Assembly: GCA_900767135.1 (NCBI GenBank)
Contig: CAAFYU010000030.1
Coordinates: 1 to 15,925, forward strand
Direction of reading: 5' to 3'
From: Candidatus Gastranaerophilales bacterium
Lineage (GTDB): Bacteria > Cyanobacteriota > Vampirovibrionia > Gastranaerophilales > Gastranaerophilaceae
DNA: 15,925 nt
Shown here: one piece after another, positions 5,892 to 12,623 of the stretch
Layout of the letters: each line of letters begins with the position of its first letter
Position numbering within the stretch: the stretch's first letter is position 1
Notes under the pieces: generated by a model
Told to the model about the DNA's origin: nothing
Seen by the model: the letters and a program-made list of their open reading frames with translations, nothing else
Databases searched by the model: none
Position numbers and translations under genes: made by a program

Positions 5892-7076
5892 ATGTCCTTA
5901 CTAGGAAAATACACAGACAATTTAATAGAAGATGAAGAGCAAAACGCAGGTTACACAACACCGGCAGTGCTAAAAGACGACGAAGATTTGAGTTTAAAAA
6001 AATCAATCTTGATTTCAGCAATTCTTCACCCGACAGCACTCGGAGTATGGGGGCTTGTAGTTTTAATTCTAACAATGATGGGGATTACACTCACCATTTT
6101 TGAAAAACCAAAACCAAAAACTAACGATATTGAATTTGTTCTTGTAGACAAGGAAGAAACACCTATAAACAAGAAAACACCTTATCGTGCAGACATAAAT
6201 TCACGTGCAGGCGGTCATCACGATCCGACAAGGAAGGTATCAATGCCATCACCTGCTCCTGGTGCACCAAAACAACCGACTCAGGCTTCAAAGCCTAGTC
6301 CAAAACCGGCAGCACATCAAAACCCATTACAAAAAATAGTTAAACAGGTGACTCATCAGGCACAAACTCCTGTTCCGGCTAAAAAACCGGCACAGACATC
6401 ACCTGCTCCGGGGCCTAAAAGAGCAGAACACGCAAAACCGGCTCCACCGACAGCTCGTCCATCATTAAAACCGCCAACAACTCCAAGACCGGTTGCAAAG
6501 CCGTCTTCTCCGTTTGCAGTACCGGTACCAAAAGGCGGAACTGGTACAGGAAGATATTCAACAGGCCCAATTAGTGGTTCTGGATCATCATCTAAAGGTG
6601 GCGGTGGTGGCGGAACATCATCTGCCGGAAAAGGTTCACGCCTTGCAGGACCTTCACTTGCTCCAACAGGTGGTTCAGGAACTAAAATTGCCAAAGGCGG
6701 TGGCGGCGGAACCGGAGGTTACGGCAACCCAGGCCCTGGAAACCCGAACGGCAGACCTGGGATTGACGCTGTCAGAGAACCTGATTTTGGGCCATACATG
6801 CGTGAATTACAAAGACGTATAAAGATGAATTGGGATCCCCCAAAAGGTAACGAAAGTAAACGTGTAGTTTTATTATTTAAAATTGCAAAAGACGGACGAT
6901 TGTTATCTTGCAGTGTGTTCAAGTCATCAGGACTCCCTGGTGCCGACAAAGCGGCAATAAGTGCAGTTCAAGCAACAGCACCATTTAGACCGCTTCCGGC
7001 AGAATTCAAGGGTTCAAGTATTGATATTCAATTTACGTTCGACTACAACGTATTTGGAGCACAAGGATACCACTAG
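5892..7076 (+). CDS. tonB: TonB-family energy transducer
   Basis: 394 residues. A cytoplasmic N-terminus of about 45 residues is followed by one membrane helix (about 48-70, ALGVWGLVVLILTMMGITLTIF). S42 and H46 (SAILH) match the SxxxH motif that couples TonB to the proton channel. Residues about 100-215 are a Pro/Ala/Lys linker, and about 218-290 are Gly/Ser-rich (GSGSSSKGGGGGG). The last 100 residues form a TonB C-terminal domain: PDFGPYMRELQRRIKMNW, VVLLFKIAKDGRL, SSGLPGADKAAISAVQATAPFRPLP, IDIQFTFDY. This arm would cross the periplasm and contact outer-membrane transporters, or act as a TolA-like link. It precedes exbB and two exbD genes. The ATG at 5892 has GGGG eight bases upstream. The linker is long for TonB. 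Confidence 0.92.
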   Translation: MSLLGKYTDNLIEDEEQNAGYTTPAVLKDDEDLSLKKSILISAILHPTALGVWGLVVLILTMMGITLTIFEKPKPKTNDIEFVLVDKEETPINKKTPYRADINSRAGGHHDPTRKVSMPSPAPGAPKQPTQASKPSPKPAAHQNPLQKIVKQVTHQAQTPVPAKKPAQTSPAPGPKRAEHAKPAPPTARPSLKPPTTPRPVAKPSSPFAVPVPKGGTGTGRYSTGPISGSGSSSKGGGGGGTSSAGKGSRLAGPSLAPTGGSGTKIAKGGGGGTGGYGNPGPGNPNGRPGIDAVREPDFGPYMRELQRRIKMNWDPPKGNESKRVVLLFKIAKDGRLLSCSVFKSSGLPGADKAAISAVQATAPFRPLPAEFKGSSIDIQFTFDYNVFGAQGYH

Positions 7077-7090
7077 GAGCGTGCCGCTCC
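7076..7090 (+). other. Small hairpin overlapping the tonB stop codon
   Basis: GGAGCG and CGCTCC pair perfectly around a TGC loop, beginning at the last base of the TAG. No T-run follows, so it is not a standard terminator; an mRNA 3' end or processing element is possible. Confidence 0.4.
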
Positions 7091-7166
7091 ACCCGCCCAT
7101 TAGGTTTTGCATAAAACTTTCTGGGGCAAACGACAAATTTAATCACAAAAGAAAGAGGATAAAACT

Positions 7167-7814
7167 ATGGAACTATTATGGAACTCAGTTGCAATGGACT
7201 GGCCGGTGTTATTACCAATTTTGATTTGTTCAATTTTGGTAGTCGGCGTTGTAATTAACAGATTTTCTTATTACCAAAAGAACAAGAGAGATGTCGTGTC
7301 ATTTATTCCAAGACTTCAAAAAGAATTAGCAAAAAACAACCTTGACGGAGCTCAAAACTTAGCTATTCAATGTGGTGGAGTTATTGGCGGTGTTACAGAA
7401 GAAGCAGTTCGAATTTTCTCTGAACAGAAAAGCGGATTTTCTCGTTCATTCGATATCTCGGCGTCTTTGGCATCAAGAAAATTGGAAAGCCACCTAACAA
7501 TCTTAGGTACAATCGGTGGTGTTGCTCCATTCTTAGGTTTGTTCGGAACAGTTGTAAGAATTCTTTTTACGTTCCAAGACTTGGCAGCACAAGGTAACCA
7601 ATCAGCAGCCGTTGCATCAGGTATTGCATCAGCATTGATTGCTACTGCTTTCGGTTTGGGCGTTGCGATTGTTGCAGTAATCTTCTACAACTCATTCCAA
7701 TCAATCGTAAAACGTTATGAAGACGACTTCCAATTAATCAAATTGTTATTCTTGAGCTTTGTAGATTCAAATGACGAATCAACAACTCCTAGCAATGCGA
7801 ATATATCTTTATAA
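7167..7814 (+). CDS. exbB: ExbB/TolQ-family proton channel subunit
   Basis: 215 residues with three membrane helices: about 13-33 (WPVLLPILICSILVVGVVI), 110-135 (the family signature LGTIGGVAPFLGLFGTV) and 150-175 (ASALIATAFGLGVAIVAVIF). These match the MotA/TolQ/ExbB domain, in which Thr residues of the second and third helices line the proton path. With ExbD it forms the inner-membrane motor that energises TonB. AAAGAGGA precedes the ATG. It follows tonB by 90 bases on the same strand and is separated from the first exbD by a palindromic repeat of about 117 bases. TolQ or MotA are the alternatives; the tonB and exbD neighbours favour ExbB. Confidence 0.93.
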   Translation: MELLWNSVAMDWPVLLPILICSILVVGVVINRFSYYQKNKRDVVSFIPRLQKELAKNNLDGAQNLAIQCGGVIGGVTEEAVRIFSEQKSGFSRSFDISASLASRKLESHLTILGTIGGVAPFLGLFGTVVRILFTFQDLAAQGNQSAAVASGIASALIATAFGLGVAIVAVIFYNSFQSIVKRYEDDFQLIKLLFLSFVDSNDESTTPSNANISL

Positions 7815-7826
7815 AAAATAAGTAGA

Positions 7827-7943
7827 GTGAATAGGTGAATAAGAAAATAAGTGAATAAGTTCTTTTCATTCGCTTCGCTCAGGAAATATAGATAACTAAA
7901 CCGTAACGCACTTATTCTCCTATTCGCTTATTTACTTATTCAC
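7827..7943. repeat. Palindromic octamer-repeat element, copy 2
   Basis: The left arm (7827-7860) is close to identical to the left arm of copy 1 at 4248. The right arm (7910-7943) is its imperfect inverted copy. The centre carries attcgcttcgctcag, related to the agctcgctctgctcg centre of copy 1. A short related core, tagctcgctccgctcagaaaa, also lies just after the first exbD gene (about 8451-8471). It sits inside the exbB-exbD operon and as RNA would form a long stem-loop. Confidence 0.75.
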
Positions 7944-7989
7944 TTCGTAAAAAATTAAAATATTCTTCCAAGAAAAGGAAAAAGAAAAA

Positions 7990-8445
7990 ATGTCAATGAA
8001 AAACAGCAAGGGCAAAGAAGCTCTGTTCACAGAAATAAATATCACACCATTAACAGATATCTTTTTGGTACTGCTAATCATAATGATGGTTGTTGCTCCA
8101 ACATTCCAGTCTAATGATAGTTCTATAACCGTTCCGGAGATAAACAGCGGAGTTTCTATTGAACAGAAAAATGCAACCGTATCAGTTACGAAAGAAGGAA
8201 ATATGTTCCTCAACGGCACACCTGTTACAGAAGATAGTCTTGCAAGCGAATTGACAAATCTTAAACCGCAACTTGAAAAAGCTGAACTTGTGGTTAAGGC
8301 AGATGAAAAGGTTAAGAGTGCAAAGATTATGGAAATAATGAATGCGGCACAAGATGCAGAATATAAAAAACTTATCGTTGCCGGCGAACCTTTGAGCAAA
8401 AAAGAACAGAAAGAATTAGAAAAGGGTAAGCAGTTAGGTGGCTAA
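7990..8445 (+). CDS. exbD: ExbD/TolR-family protein 1
   Basis: 151 residues. A short cytoplasmic tail is followed by EINITPLTDIFLVLLIIMMVV (15-35), the single membrane helix of ExbD/TolR, with Asp23 at the position of the conserved proton-carrying Asp. The periplasmic domain has the usual order: TVPE, a VSVTKEGNMFLNG strand pair, a helix ASELTNLKPQLEKAELVVKAD, and AKIMEIMNAAQDAEYKKLIVAGEPL. The Lys/Glu-rich tail (KKEQKELEKGKQLGG) is extra. AAGGA lies about 11 bases before the ATG; a start at the second Met (7996) is equally possible. ExbD works as the stator or plug subunit with ExbB. Confidence 0.92.
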   Translation: MSMKNSKGKEALFTEINITPLTDIFLVLLIIMMVVAPTFQSNDSSITVPEINSGVSIEQKNATVSVTKEGNMFLNGTPVTEDSLASELTNLKPQLEKAELVVKADEKVKSAKIMEIMNAAQDAEYKKLIVAGEPLSKKEQKELEKGKQLGG

Positions 8446-8517
8446 GGCTTATAGCTCGCTCCGCTCAGAAAAATCAGGCATCACCTAACAACAACACCAA
8501 CACAAGGAAAAACAAAA

Positions 8518-8907
8518 ATGTCCAGAAACAGAGATACATTCAACGAAATTAATATCACACCATTAACAGATATCTTTTTGGTACTACTGATTATCATGAT
8601 GGTAATTGCACCAATGCTAGATCAGCAAGGCTTAAACTTAACAGTGCCTGAAAATGTTGCACAAGAACAAGTTCAGAAAGAAACTAAAATTATGACAGTA
8701 ATGGTCGATTCTGGGGACAAATATTACATTGAAGGACAAGAAGTTCCGGCAGATGAATTGGAAAGCACTATTAAAGCACAAGCCAAAAATTATCCGGACG
8801 GCGTTTTGATTAAGACCGATGCCGATTCAACCCATGGAGCAATGGTTAAAGTAATGGATAGTGCAAGAAATTCCGGCATTACAAGTATTTCTGTTGACGA
8901 AATTTAA
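8518..8907 (+). CDS. exbD: ExbD/TolR-family protein 2
   Basis: 129 residues. Asp18 in INITPLTDIFLVLLIIMMV is the conserved membrane Asp. The periplasmic domain (NLTVPENV, IMTVMVDSGDKYYIEGQEV, DGVLIKTDADSTHGAMVKVMDSARNSGI) matches the family closely and ends with the typical ISVDEI. It lies 72 bases after the first exbD. The DNA for the helix is nearly identical in the two genes for about 50 bases (compare 8041-8090 with 8551-8600) while the periplasmic parts differ widely. That suggests an old tandem duplication with strong constraint or gene conversion at the helix. AAGGA lies about 10 bases upstream. No clear terminator follows. Confidence 0.93.
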   Translation: MSRNRDTFNEINITPLTDIFLVLLIIMMVIAPMLDQQGLNLTVPENVAQEQVQKETKIMTVMVDSGDKYYIEGQEVPADELESTIKAQAKNYPDGVLIKTDADSTHGAMVKVMDSARNSGITSISVDEI

Positions 8908-8949
8908 ATTATCACACTCTGCTGAAATCCAACAAACAGAAAGTTCCAG

Positions 8950-9129
8950 CTAGACATTCCATTCAGGGTTTTTACCGTCAGCAACATCAAAAAACTTATT
9001 CATTCGTTCTGCAACAGAAGGTTTTTCATTGGGCTGAAAAATAGTGTTCGGTTTTGTCATATCAACTTGACTTGCAAGCGTATCAAGCTTGTTAATTTTC
9101 TCTCTAATCGTTTCAAAATGTATTGCCAT
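8950..9129 (-). CDS. Unrecognised 59-residue protein
   Basis: The ATG at 9129 (MAIHFETIREKINKLDTLA) is preceded by a purine-rich AGAGAAGAG, which decides it over the longer open frame reaching 9183. The product is hydrophilic with an N-terminal helix (FETIREKINKLDTLASQVD), a middle rich in Pro and Asn (MTKPNTIFQPNEKPS) and a second short helix (VAERMNKFFDVADG). No signal peptide or membrane segment is seen. It converges on the second exbD gene with 42 bases between stop codons. Its promoter region carries one copy of the 54-bp direct repeat. Family unknown; that it is a gene at all rests on the start signals and composition. Confidence 0.6.
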   Translation of the reverse strand: MAIHFETIREKINKLDTLASQVDMTKPNTIFQPNEKPSVAERMNKFFDVADGKNPEWNV

Positions 9130-9148
9130 ATTACTCTTCTCTCTCTTA

Positions 9149-9176
9149 TATATAAGAAAAATTTTTGAATAGGCAA
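9149..9176 (-). promoter_or_regulatory. Possible promoter of the 59-residue gene
   Basis: On the minus strand TTGCCT (9171-9176), a 16-base spacer and TATATA (9149-9154). The -35 lies inside the 54-bp repeat. In the other repeat copy (10382-10435) the -35 is kept but the -10 is degraded. Confidence 0.5.
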
Positions 9177-9213
9177 ATTTCAAAAAAACGGAATTTATTT
9201 ACAAAAGTTTATT
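9160..9213. repeat. 54-bp direct repeat, left copy
   Basis: Matches 10382-10435 in the same orientation at 49 of 54 positions. It lies 18 bases beyond the stop codon of prepilin locus B and upstream of the 59-residue gene. Confidence 0.85.
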
Positions 9214-9231
9214 TTAAACCCTATACAATTA

Positions 9232-10271
9232 TTACCAAGGCAGACTGTTCCAATATTTTTTAGTATGATCGTCGGGATTAATATCATTTACAGCATACCA
9301 AGCACAACCGAATCCATTGTACAACTGATTAGAATCCTTATAGCAAGGATATCCTGCGCCCCATGGAACAGAACTATCATCTAATTCATCATCAGAATAC
9401 TTTCTACGTGCTTTATCCGGTTTTATAATATCACTACGATCAGTAATCTGAAATTGAAATATATCAAATCCTAAACGATTAGGTCCCTTATACGGACCAT
9501 TGGTATCAACAACGAAAACCAAAGCTCCATAATTTATTCGACGACCAACACTACTACCATCTGGAAGTATCAACAAAGCTCGTGGCAAATCATTACCCAA
9601 ATTAGATGTTGTAGTTTGAGTTCCACTATAATTTGTGGTTGGATATGGTGCTTTTAGTGTTTCCTGAACTTTCATATATTTATCAAACTCTTTATAAAAT
9701 AAGTCAGGATTAGTATAAGCATGAGCATCGGCATCATAATGCACAAATTCTCCAATTAAATTATCTATCCCTAAATCTTCTTTCATAAATAAAACGGCTT
9801 GTTGAATATTAGAGTATGATTTTTTTAATTGATTTTGCAAAACAATACTTTTGTATTTATGAATAATGCTTGGGATAGTAAGTGCAGCGACAACACCAAT
9901 TATACCGAGGGTGATGAGAACTTCTGCCAATGTAAACGCGACGCGTTTAGCAGCTAGGCGGCTAGGAAGCCAAGCAGCTAGGTTTTTAGATGCAAAGATG
10001 CCAAGAGGCATAGATGCATGGTCTGTTTCATGGAAAGAGTTTTGATTGTTTTGTAACTGTTTTGAATTATAATCAGCTGGATTCTTTCGGTTCTGGCGAA
10101 CCTCAGAATGACGACAAATAGCTACTGTTTCTGTTTCAGACTTATCGCCTTTATGTCTTATCGTCCTAACGTCTTTTGAAAACTTAGCTGCTAACTCGAT
10201 TTTGTGGACTATATCACGTTCTATGCCGCGATTGCCCCCCCCCCGAAGGCTCTTCTCAAATTTTTATACAT
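9232..10271 (-). CDS. Type IV prepilin-like protein, locus B (frame switch at G10)
   Basis: The ATG at 10271 has AGAGAGGG six bases upstream and reads M-Y-K-N-L-R-R-A-F before ten G (10235-10244). As written it ends GGGAIAA-stop. With one added G the frame runs on for 346 residues. It first gives a 112-residue leader (GGGGNRGIERDIVHKIELA..., DVRTIRHK, CRHSEVRQNRK, ETDHASMPLG, AAWLPSRLAAKRVA). The mature pilin then starts FTLAEVLITLGIIGVVAALT with Glu at +5. The C-terminal part has VVDTNGPYKGPNRLGFDIFQF, like the DxNG...PN..G.D loop of GspG-type pseudopilins, and two Cys. The leader is very long for a class III signal. An in-frame ATG exists at 10011 (MPLGIFA) and would give 259 residues with a 25-residue leader, but it lacks a Shine-Dalgarno site. 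The gene is bracketed by a 54-bp direct repeat. Confidence 0.82.
10076..10115. repeat. Dispersed imperfect palindrome inside leader B
   Basis: Second copy of the gctggattctttcg...ctcagaatgacga element seen at 76-110. Here ATTCT/AGAAT and GGTTC/GAACC can pair. In the +1 frame it encodes SRHSE-like residues (CRHSEVRQNRKNPA), keeping the leader open. Confidence 0.55.
10141..10177. repeat. Leader repeat block shared with locus A
   Basis: Near identical to 131-166. It lies in the part of leader B that has no counterpart in the short leader C, so it appears to be an insertion between the IELAA and AAWLPSRLAAK segments. Confidence 0.55.
10235..10244 (-). repeat. G10 homopolymer frame switch, locus B
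   Basis: Ten G on the minus strand after TTC (codon nine). From 10271 to the base before the in-frame ATG at 10011 is 260 nt, one short of a multiple of three. Same run length and flanks as the other two loci. Confidence 0.82.
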
Positions 10272-10305
10272 AAATTTCCCTCTCTTTACAAGTATGCACA
10301 ACCTA

Positions 10306-10334
10306 ATTTTAACATATTTTTAAAAACTTTTCAA
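10306..10334 (-). promoter_or_regulatory. Promoter of prepilin locus B
   Basis: On the minus strand TTGAAA, a 17-base spacer and TAAAAT, with TG one base before the -10, the same as locus A. The sequence after the -10 (TAGG...) is also shared with A. Confidence 0.7.
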
Positions 10335-10381
10335 CCTATAACCAGTTTTCAACTCCAAATTCTGCAACCATATATCAAGAC

Positions 10382-10435
10382 AATTTTTGAGCAGGCAAAT
10401 TTCAAAAAAACGAGATTTGTTTACAAAAGTTTATT
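10382..10435. repeat. 54-bp direct repeat, right copy
   Basis: Matches 9160-9213 in the same orientation with five mismatches. It lies about 48 bases upstream of the locus B promoter. The 266-base gap between locus B and the plus-strand gene at 10538 holds the locus B promoter, this repeat and the plus-strand promoter at 10478. Confidence 0.85.
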
Positions 10436-10477
10436 ATAAGAATTAATTTTCATTAGCAAATTTATTTTTTACGGTTT

Positions 10478-10505
10478 TTGTAATACTTGTAAGTAATTAT
10501 ATAAA
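10478..10505 (+). promoter_or_regulatory. Promoter of the 468-residue gene
   Basis: TTGTAA (10478-10483), a 16-base spacer and TATAAA (10500-10505), about 33 bases before the ATG. Confidence 0.55.
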
Positions 10506-10537
10506 CAATTAAACGCAATTTAAGGAATATATAAAAA

Positions 10538-11944
10538 ATGCATGTAACTCCTGCACCAATGGGAACAAATCAAATAAAAAGAATTTTGCTTAATATGGAA
10601 AATTATCGTTATAATCCATTCAACAACCATAATCGTATTGAACCAAAAACTCTTTCAAGCGATTTATATATAATAGGAAAACAGTGCAACACAACACAGT
10701 TAAAGGATTTCCTTACCAATACGTTTATTAAAATTGCAGAAAGAATGTCTGACGCAAATCAAGATAATCTTGCCGGTATAATTTACAGTTATTTAGTGAA
10801 AATTAACATAGATAATTTCCCTGTGCAAGAAGCTGTCGCTTTAAAAGCTCTAAAAATTGCACAAAAACAGAAAGATAGTGTTCATATCGCATCTAGGGCA
10901 AACGAACTTGCGAATATTTATAAATTTATTAATAATGATAATTATTTAAAATATTTAAAGGTAAAACGAAATGCGTTAAGAGATGTTTGCACTAACTATG
11001 AAACAGCAGGTAACAGATTTAGAACAATTTCCAGAGAATACAATTCCAAAGACGTTTATGTTTTGACATTAATTAGAACAGAAATTGATATTGCTAAGAC
11101 ATTAATGCATGACAAACCGGAAGTTGCAAAAAGAGAATTGCTTAATATATACAAAAAAGCTTGCGATCCTCATGGTGAATACAGAATTAATAAACCTGAA
11201 AATTTAAAAGAATTGATTGAAATAAAAAAATTCATTCAAACTCTTTTGACTGATATGATATTCAGAACTCAAACAAGTAGTGTTATGCAAGATTACTCAA
11301 TAGCTGTTACAAACATATTAAAATCAATCAGAAACAAGGAACCTATTAAAAAAGGTCCGTTCATTAAACATTTTTCTGAACTTTATGATGAGTTTAAAAA
11401 ACAATCTATGGAGCAAATATTTATAGAAAAATCCTTCGATTTTATTACGGCTCTAAGAAAATCCGGCGACAAACTTTTTGGAAGTAAATTATATACAATA
11501 CTTTTGAATAAAAATATGGATAATCCGGAAAATACTAAAACTATCGCACGTCATGGACTCAAACTAAGACAAGAAGAAAATGATGATTTTGGAATAGTGT
11601 TCTTTGGGCAAACACTTATTAATGCAATTAAAAAAAGTGAAAAATTTTCAATGAGAGAGTATCTGGACGCCATAAACCCTGTAATGACTTCATCTAGAAA
11701 CATCATTAACAATTACGATGAAATGTTAAAAACAGCTCCATTAAAACCAAAAGATTTCTACATTAAACAGTTAATATTTTACAAAGTAGAATCCGCAAAA
11801 ATTCTAAAAAACAGAAATCCGGAATACCATAAGGCTGCATATAAAGAAATTGAACAGTTACTTAAATTGTTGCCTCAATCCGAAATCGACAAACACCCAA
11901 AATTTTTGAATATTCAAGAATATATTAAGTCAAATTTTAATTAA
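10538..11944 (+). CDS. Unrecognised 468-residue all-helical protein
   Basis: No family recognised. There is no signal peptide or membrane segment, so it is probably cytoplasmic. The sequence looks all-helical, with repeating amphipathic pairs such as EAVALKALKIAQKQKDSVHIASRANELANIY and PEVAKRELLNIYKKA, and YHKAAYKEIEQLLKLLP at the end. This resembles a TPR-like or armadillo-like solenoid, but no clean 34-residue consensus repeats. Residues 1-35 (MHVTPAPMGTNQIKRILL, NYRYNPFNNHNRIEPK) are Asn-rich and less ordered. AAGGA lies about 11 bases before the ATG. It is transcribed alone and converges on the HD-domain gene with 18 bases between. Such proteins usually act as scaffolds; any role here is a guess. 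Confidence 0.8.
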   Translation: MHVTPAPMGTNQIKRILLNMENYRYNPFNNHNRIEPKTLSSDLYIIGKQCNTTQLKDFLTNTFIKIAERMSDANQDNLAGIIYSYLVKINIDNFPVQEAVALKALKIAQKQKDSVHIASRANELANIYKFINNDNYLKYLKVKRNALRDVCTNYETAGNRFRTISREYNSKDVYVLTLIRTEIDIAKTLMHDKPEVAKRELLNIYKKACDPHGEYRINKPENLKELIEIKKFIQTLLTDMIFRTQTSSVMQDYSIAVTNILKSIRNKEPIKKGPFIKHFSELYDEFKKQSMEQIFIEKSFDFITALRKSGDKLFGSKLYTILLNKNMDNPENTKTIARHGLKLRQEENDDFGIVFFGQTLINAIKKSEKFSMREYLDAINPVMTSSRNIINNYDEMLKTAPLKPKDFYIKQLIFYKVESAKILKNRNPEYHKAAYKEIEQLLKLLPQSEIDKHPKFLNIQEYIKSNFN

Positions 11945-11962
11945 TCAAACATAATAAATATT

Positions 11963-12556
11963 TTAAATTATATTATTATTACCTAAAAGCAGAACACTTT
12001 GACATTTAAAACCAACTTCAAACAAATCACGTTTTCGGATAGCAGCAGAAATATCGAGCAACTCTCCATTTGTAACTAAAAAAACTTTTACAATGCTATT
12101 TTTATAATCATAATCCAATTTTATTTTTTCAATAATTGACTTATGAGCCTTATCCAAACCGTCTGCTAATTTTAATATTCCACCAAGACGTTTTACGATT
12201 TTTCGTTCATGTTTTTCAAGAGTATTATAAACATCATGTTCTTCCTTGTCTGGCAAACTTCCACGATGATAGCGAGCTATACAGGCGATTATCCTCGTTT
12301 CCTGTTCCGAAAACCCCGAAAGACCTTCTTTTATAATCATCTTCATAGAATGTTTATTATGCCCCTTAGCTTCTTTATAATACCCAATGTCATGAAGCAG
12401 TGCCGCACTTTCCAGATATTTTTTCTCTACTTGCGACATCTCAAAAACTTTTCGACTTGCTTCATCAAAAAGCATCAAACAAATTCTCCGCACATCTTGC
12501 GGGTGAGAAATATTTTTTGAATATTTTTTAAATAGCTCTTCTGTTGATAATTCCAT
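11963..12556 (-). CDS. HD-domain phosphohydrolase, like the C-terminal part of Ppx/GppA
   Basis: 197 residues. The metal-binding HD motif is intact: His18, His55-Asp56 (ALLHDIGYY), GHNKHSM (65-71) and Asp132 (LKLADGLDKAH). The blocks LLHDIGYY..KGHNKHS, GFSEQETRIIACIARYHRG and RLGGILKLADGLDKAH match the HD region that follows the ASKHA domains in exopolyphosphatase/guanosine pentaphosphatase proteins; here it stands alone. It likely hydrolyses a phosphorylated nucleotide or regulates polyphosphate or alarmone levels; the substrate is not readable. The start at 12556 (MELSTEELF) is preferred over the longer frame to 12649, whose extra N-terminus crosses the promoter. It is divergent from a GGDEF gene. 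Confidence 0.85.
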   Translation of the reverse strand: MELSTEELFKKYSKNISHPQDVRRICLMLFDEASRKVFEMSQVEKKYLESAALLHDIGYYKEAKGHNKHSMKMIIKEGLSGFSEQETRIIACIARYHRGSLPDKEEHDVYNTLEKHERKIVKRLGGILKLADGLDKAHKSIIEKIKLDYDYKNSIVKVFLVTNGELLDISAAIRKRDLFEVGFKCQSVLLLGNNNII

Positions 12557-12569
12557 AATTTGTATTAAA

Positions 12570-12598
12570 ATTTTAGCAAAAACATGGTATGCAAACAA
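12570..12598 (-). promoter_or_regulatory. Promoter of the HD-domain gene
   Basis: On the minus strand TTGTTT (12593-12598), a 17-base spacer and TAAAAT (12570-12575), extended by TG. The mRNA leader would be only about six bases, with no Shine-Dalgarno site. Confidence 0.55.
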
Positions 12599-12607
12599 TA
12601 TTTTTGA

Positions 12608-12613
12608 TATAAT
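12608..12613 (+). promoter_or_regulatory. -10 box of the GGDEF gene
   Basis: TATAAT ends ten bases before the ATG at 12624; no clear -35 and no Shine-Dalgarno site are seen. It lies next to the divergent promoter of the HD-domain gene within a 67-base gap. Confidence 0.5.
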
Positions 12614-12623
12614 ATATTTGGTT

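Noticed and set aside
6356..6822. Long open frames on both strands inside the tonB linker
   Set aside because: They are shadows of the Pro/Gly-rich tonB coding sequence, whose biased codons leave other frames open; no start signals support them.
9232..10011. Locus B as a simple 259-residue gene starting at MPLG
   Set aside because: Kept only as an alternative: no Shine-Dalgarno site precedes that ATG, whereas the ATG at 10271 has a strong one and is linked by a stop-free +1 frame.
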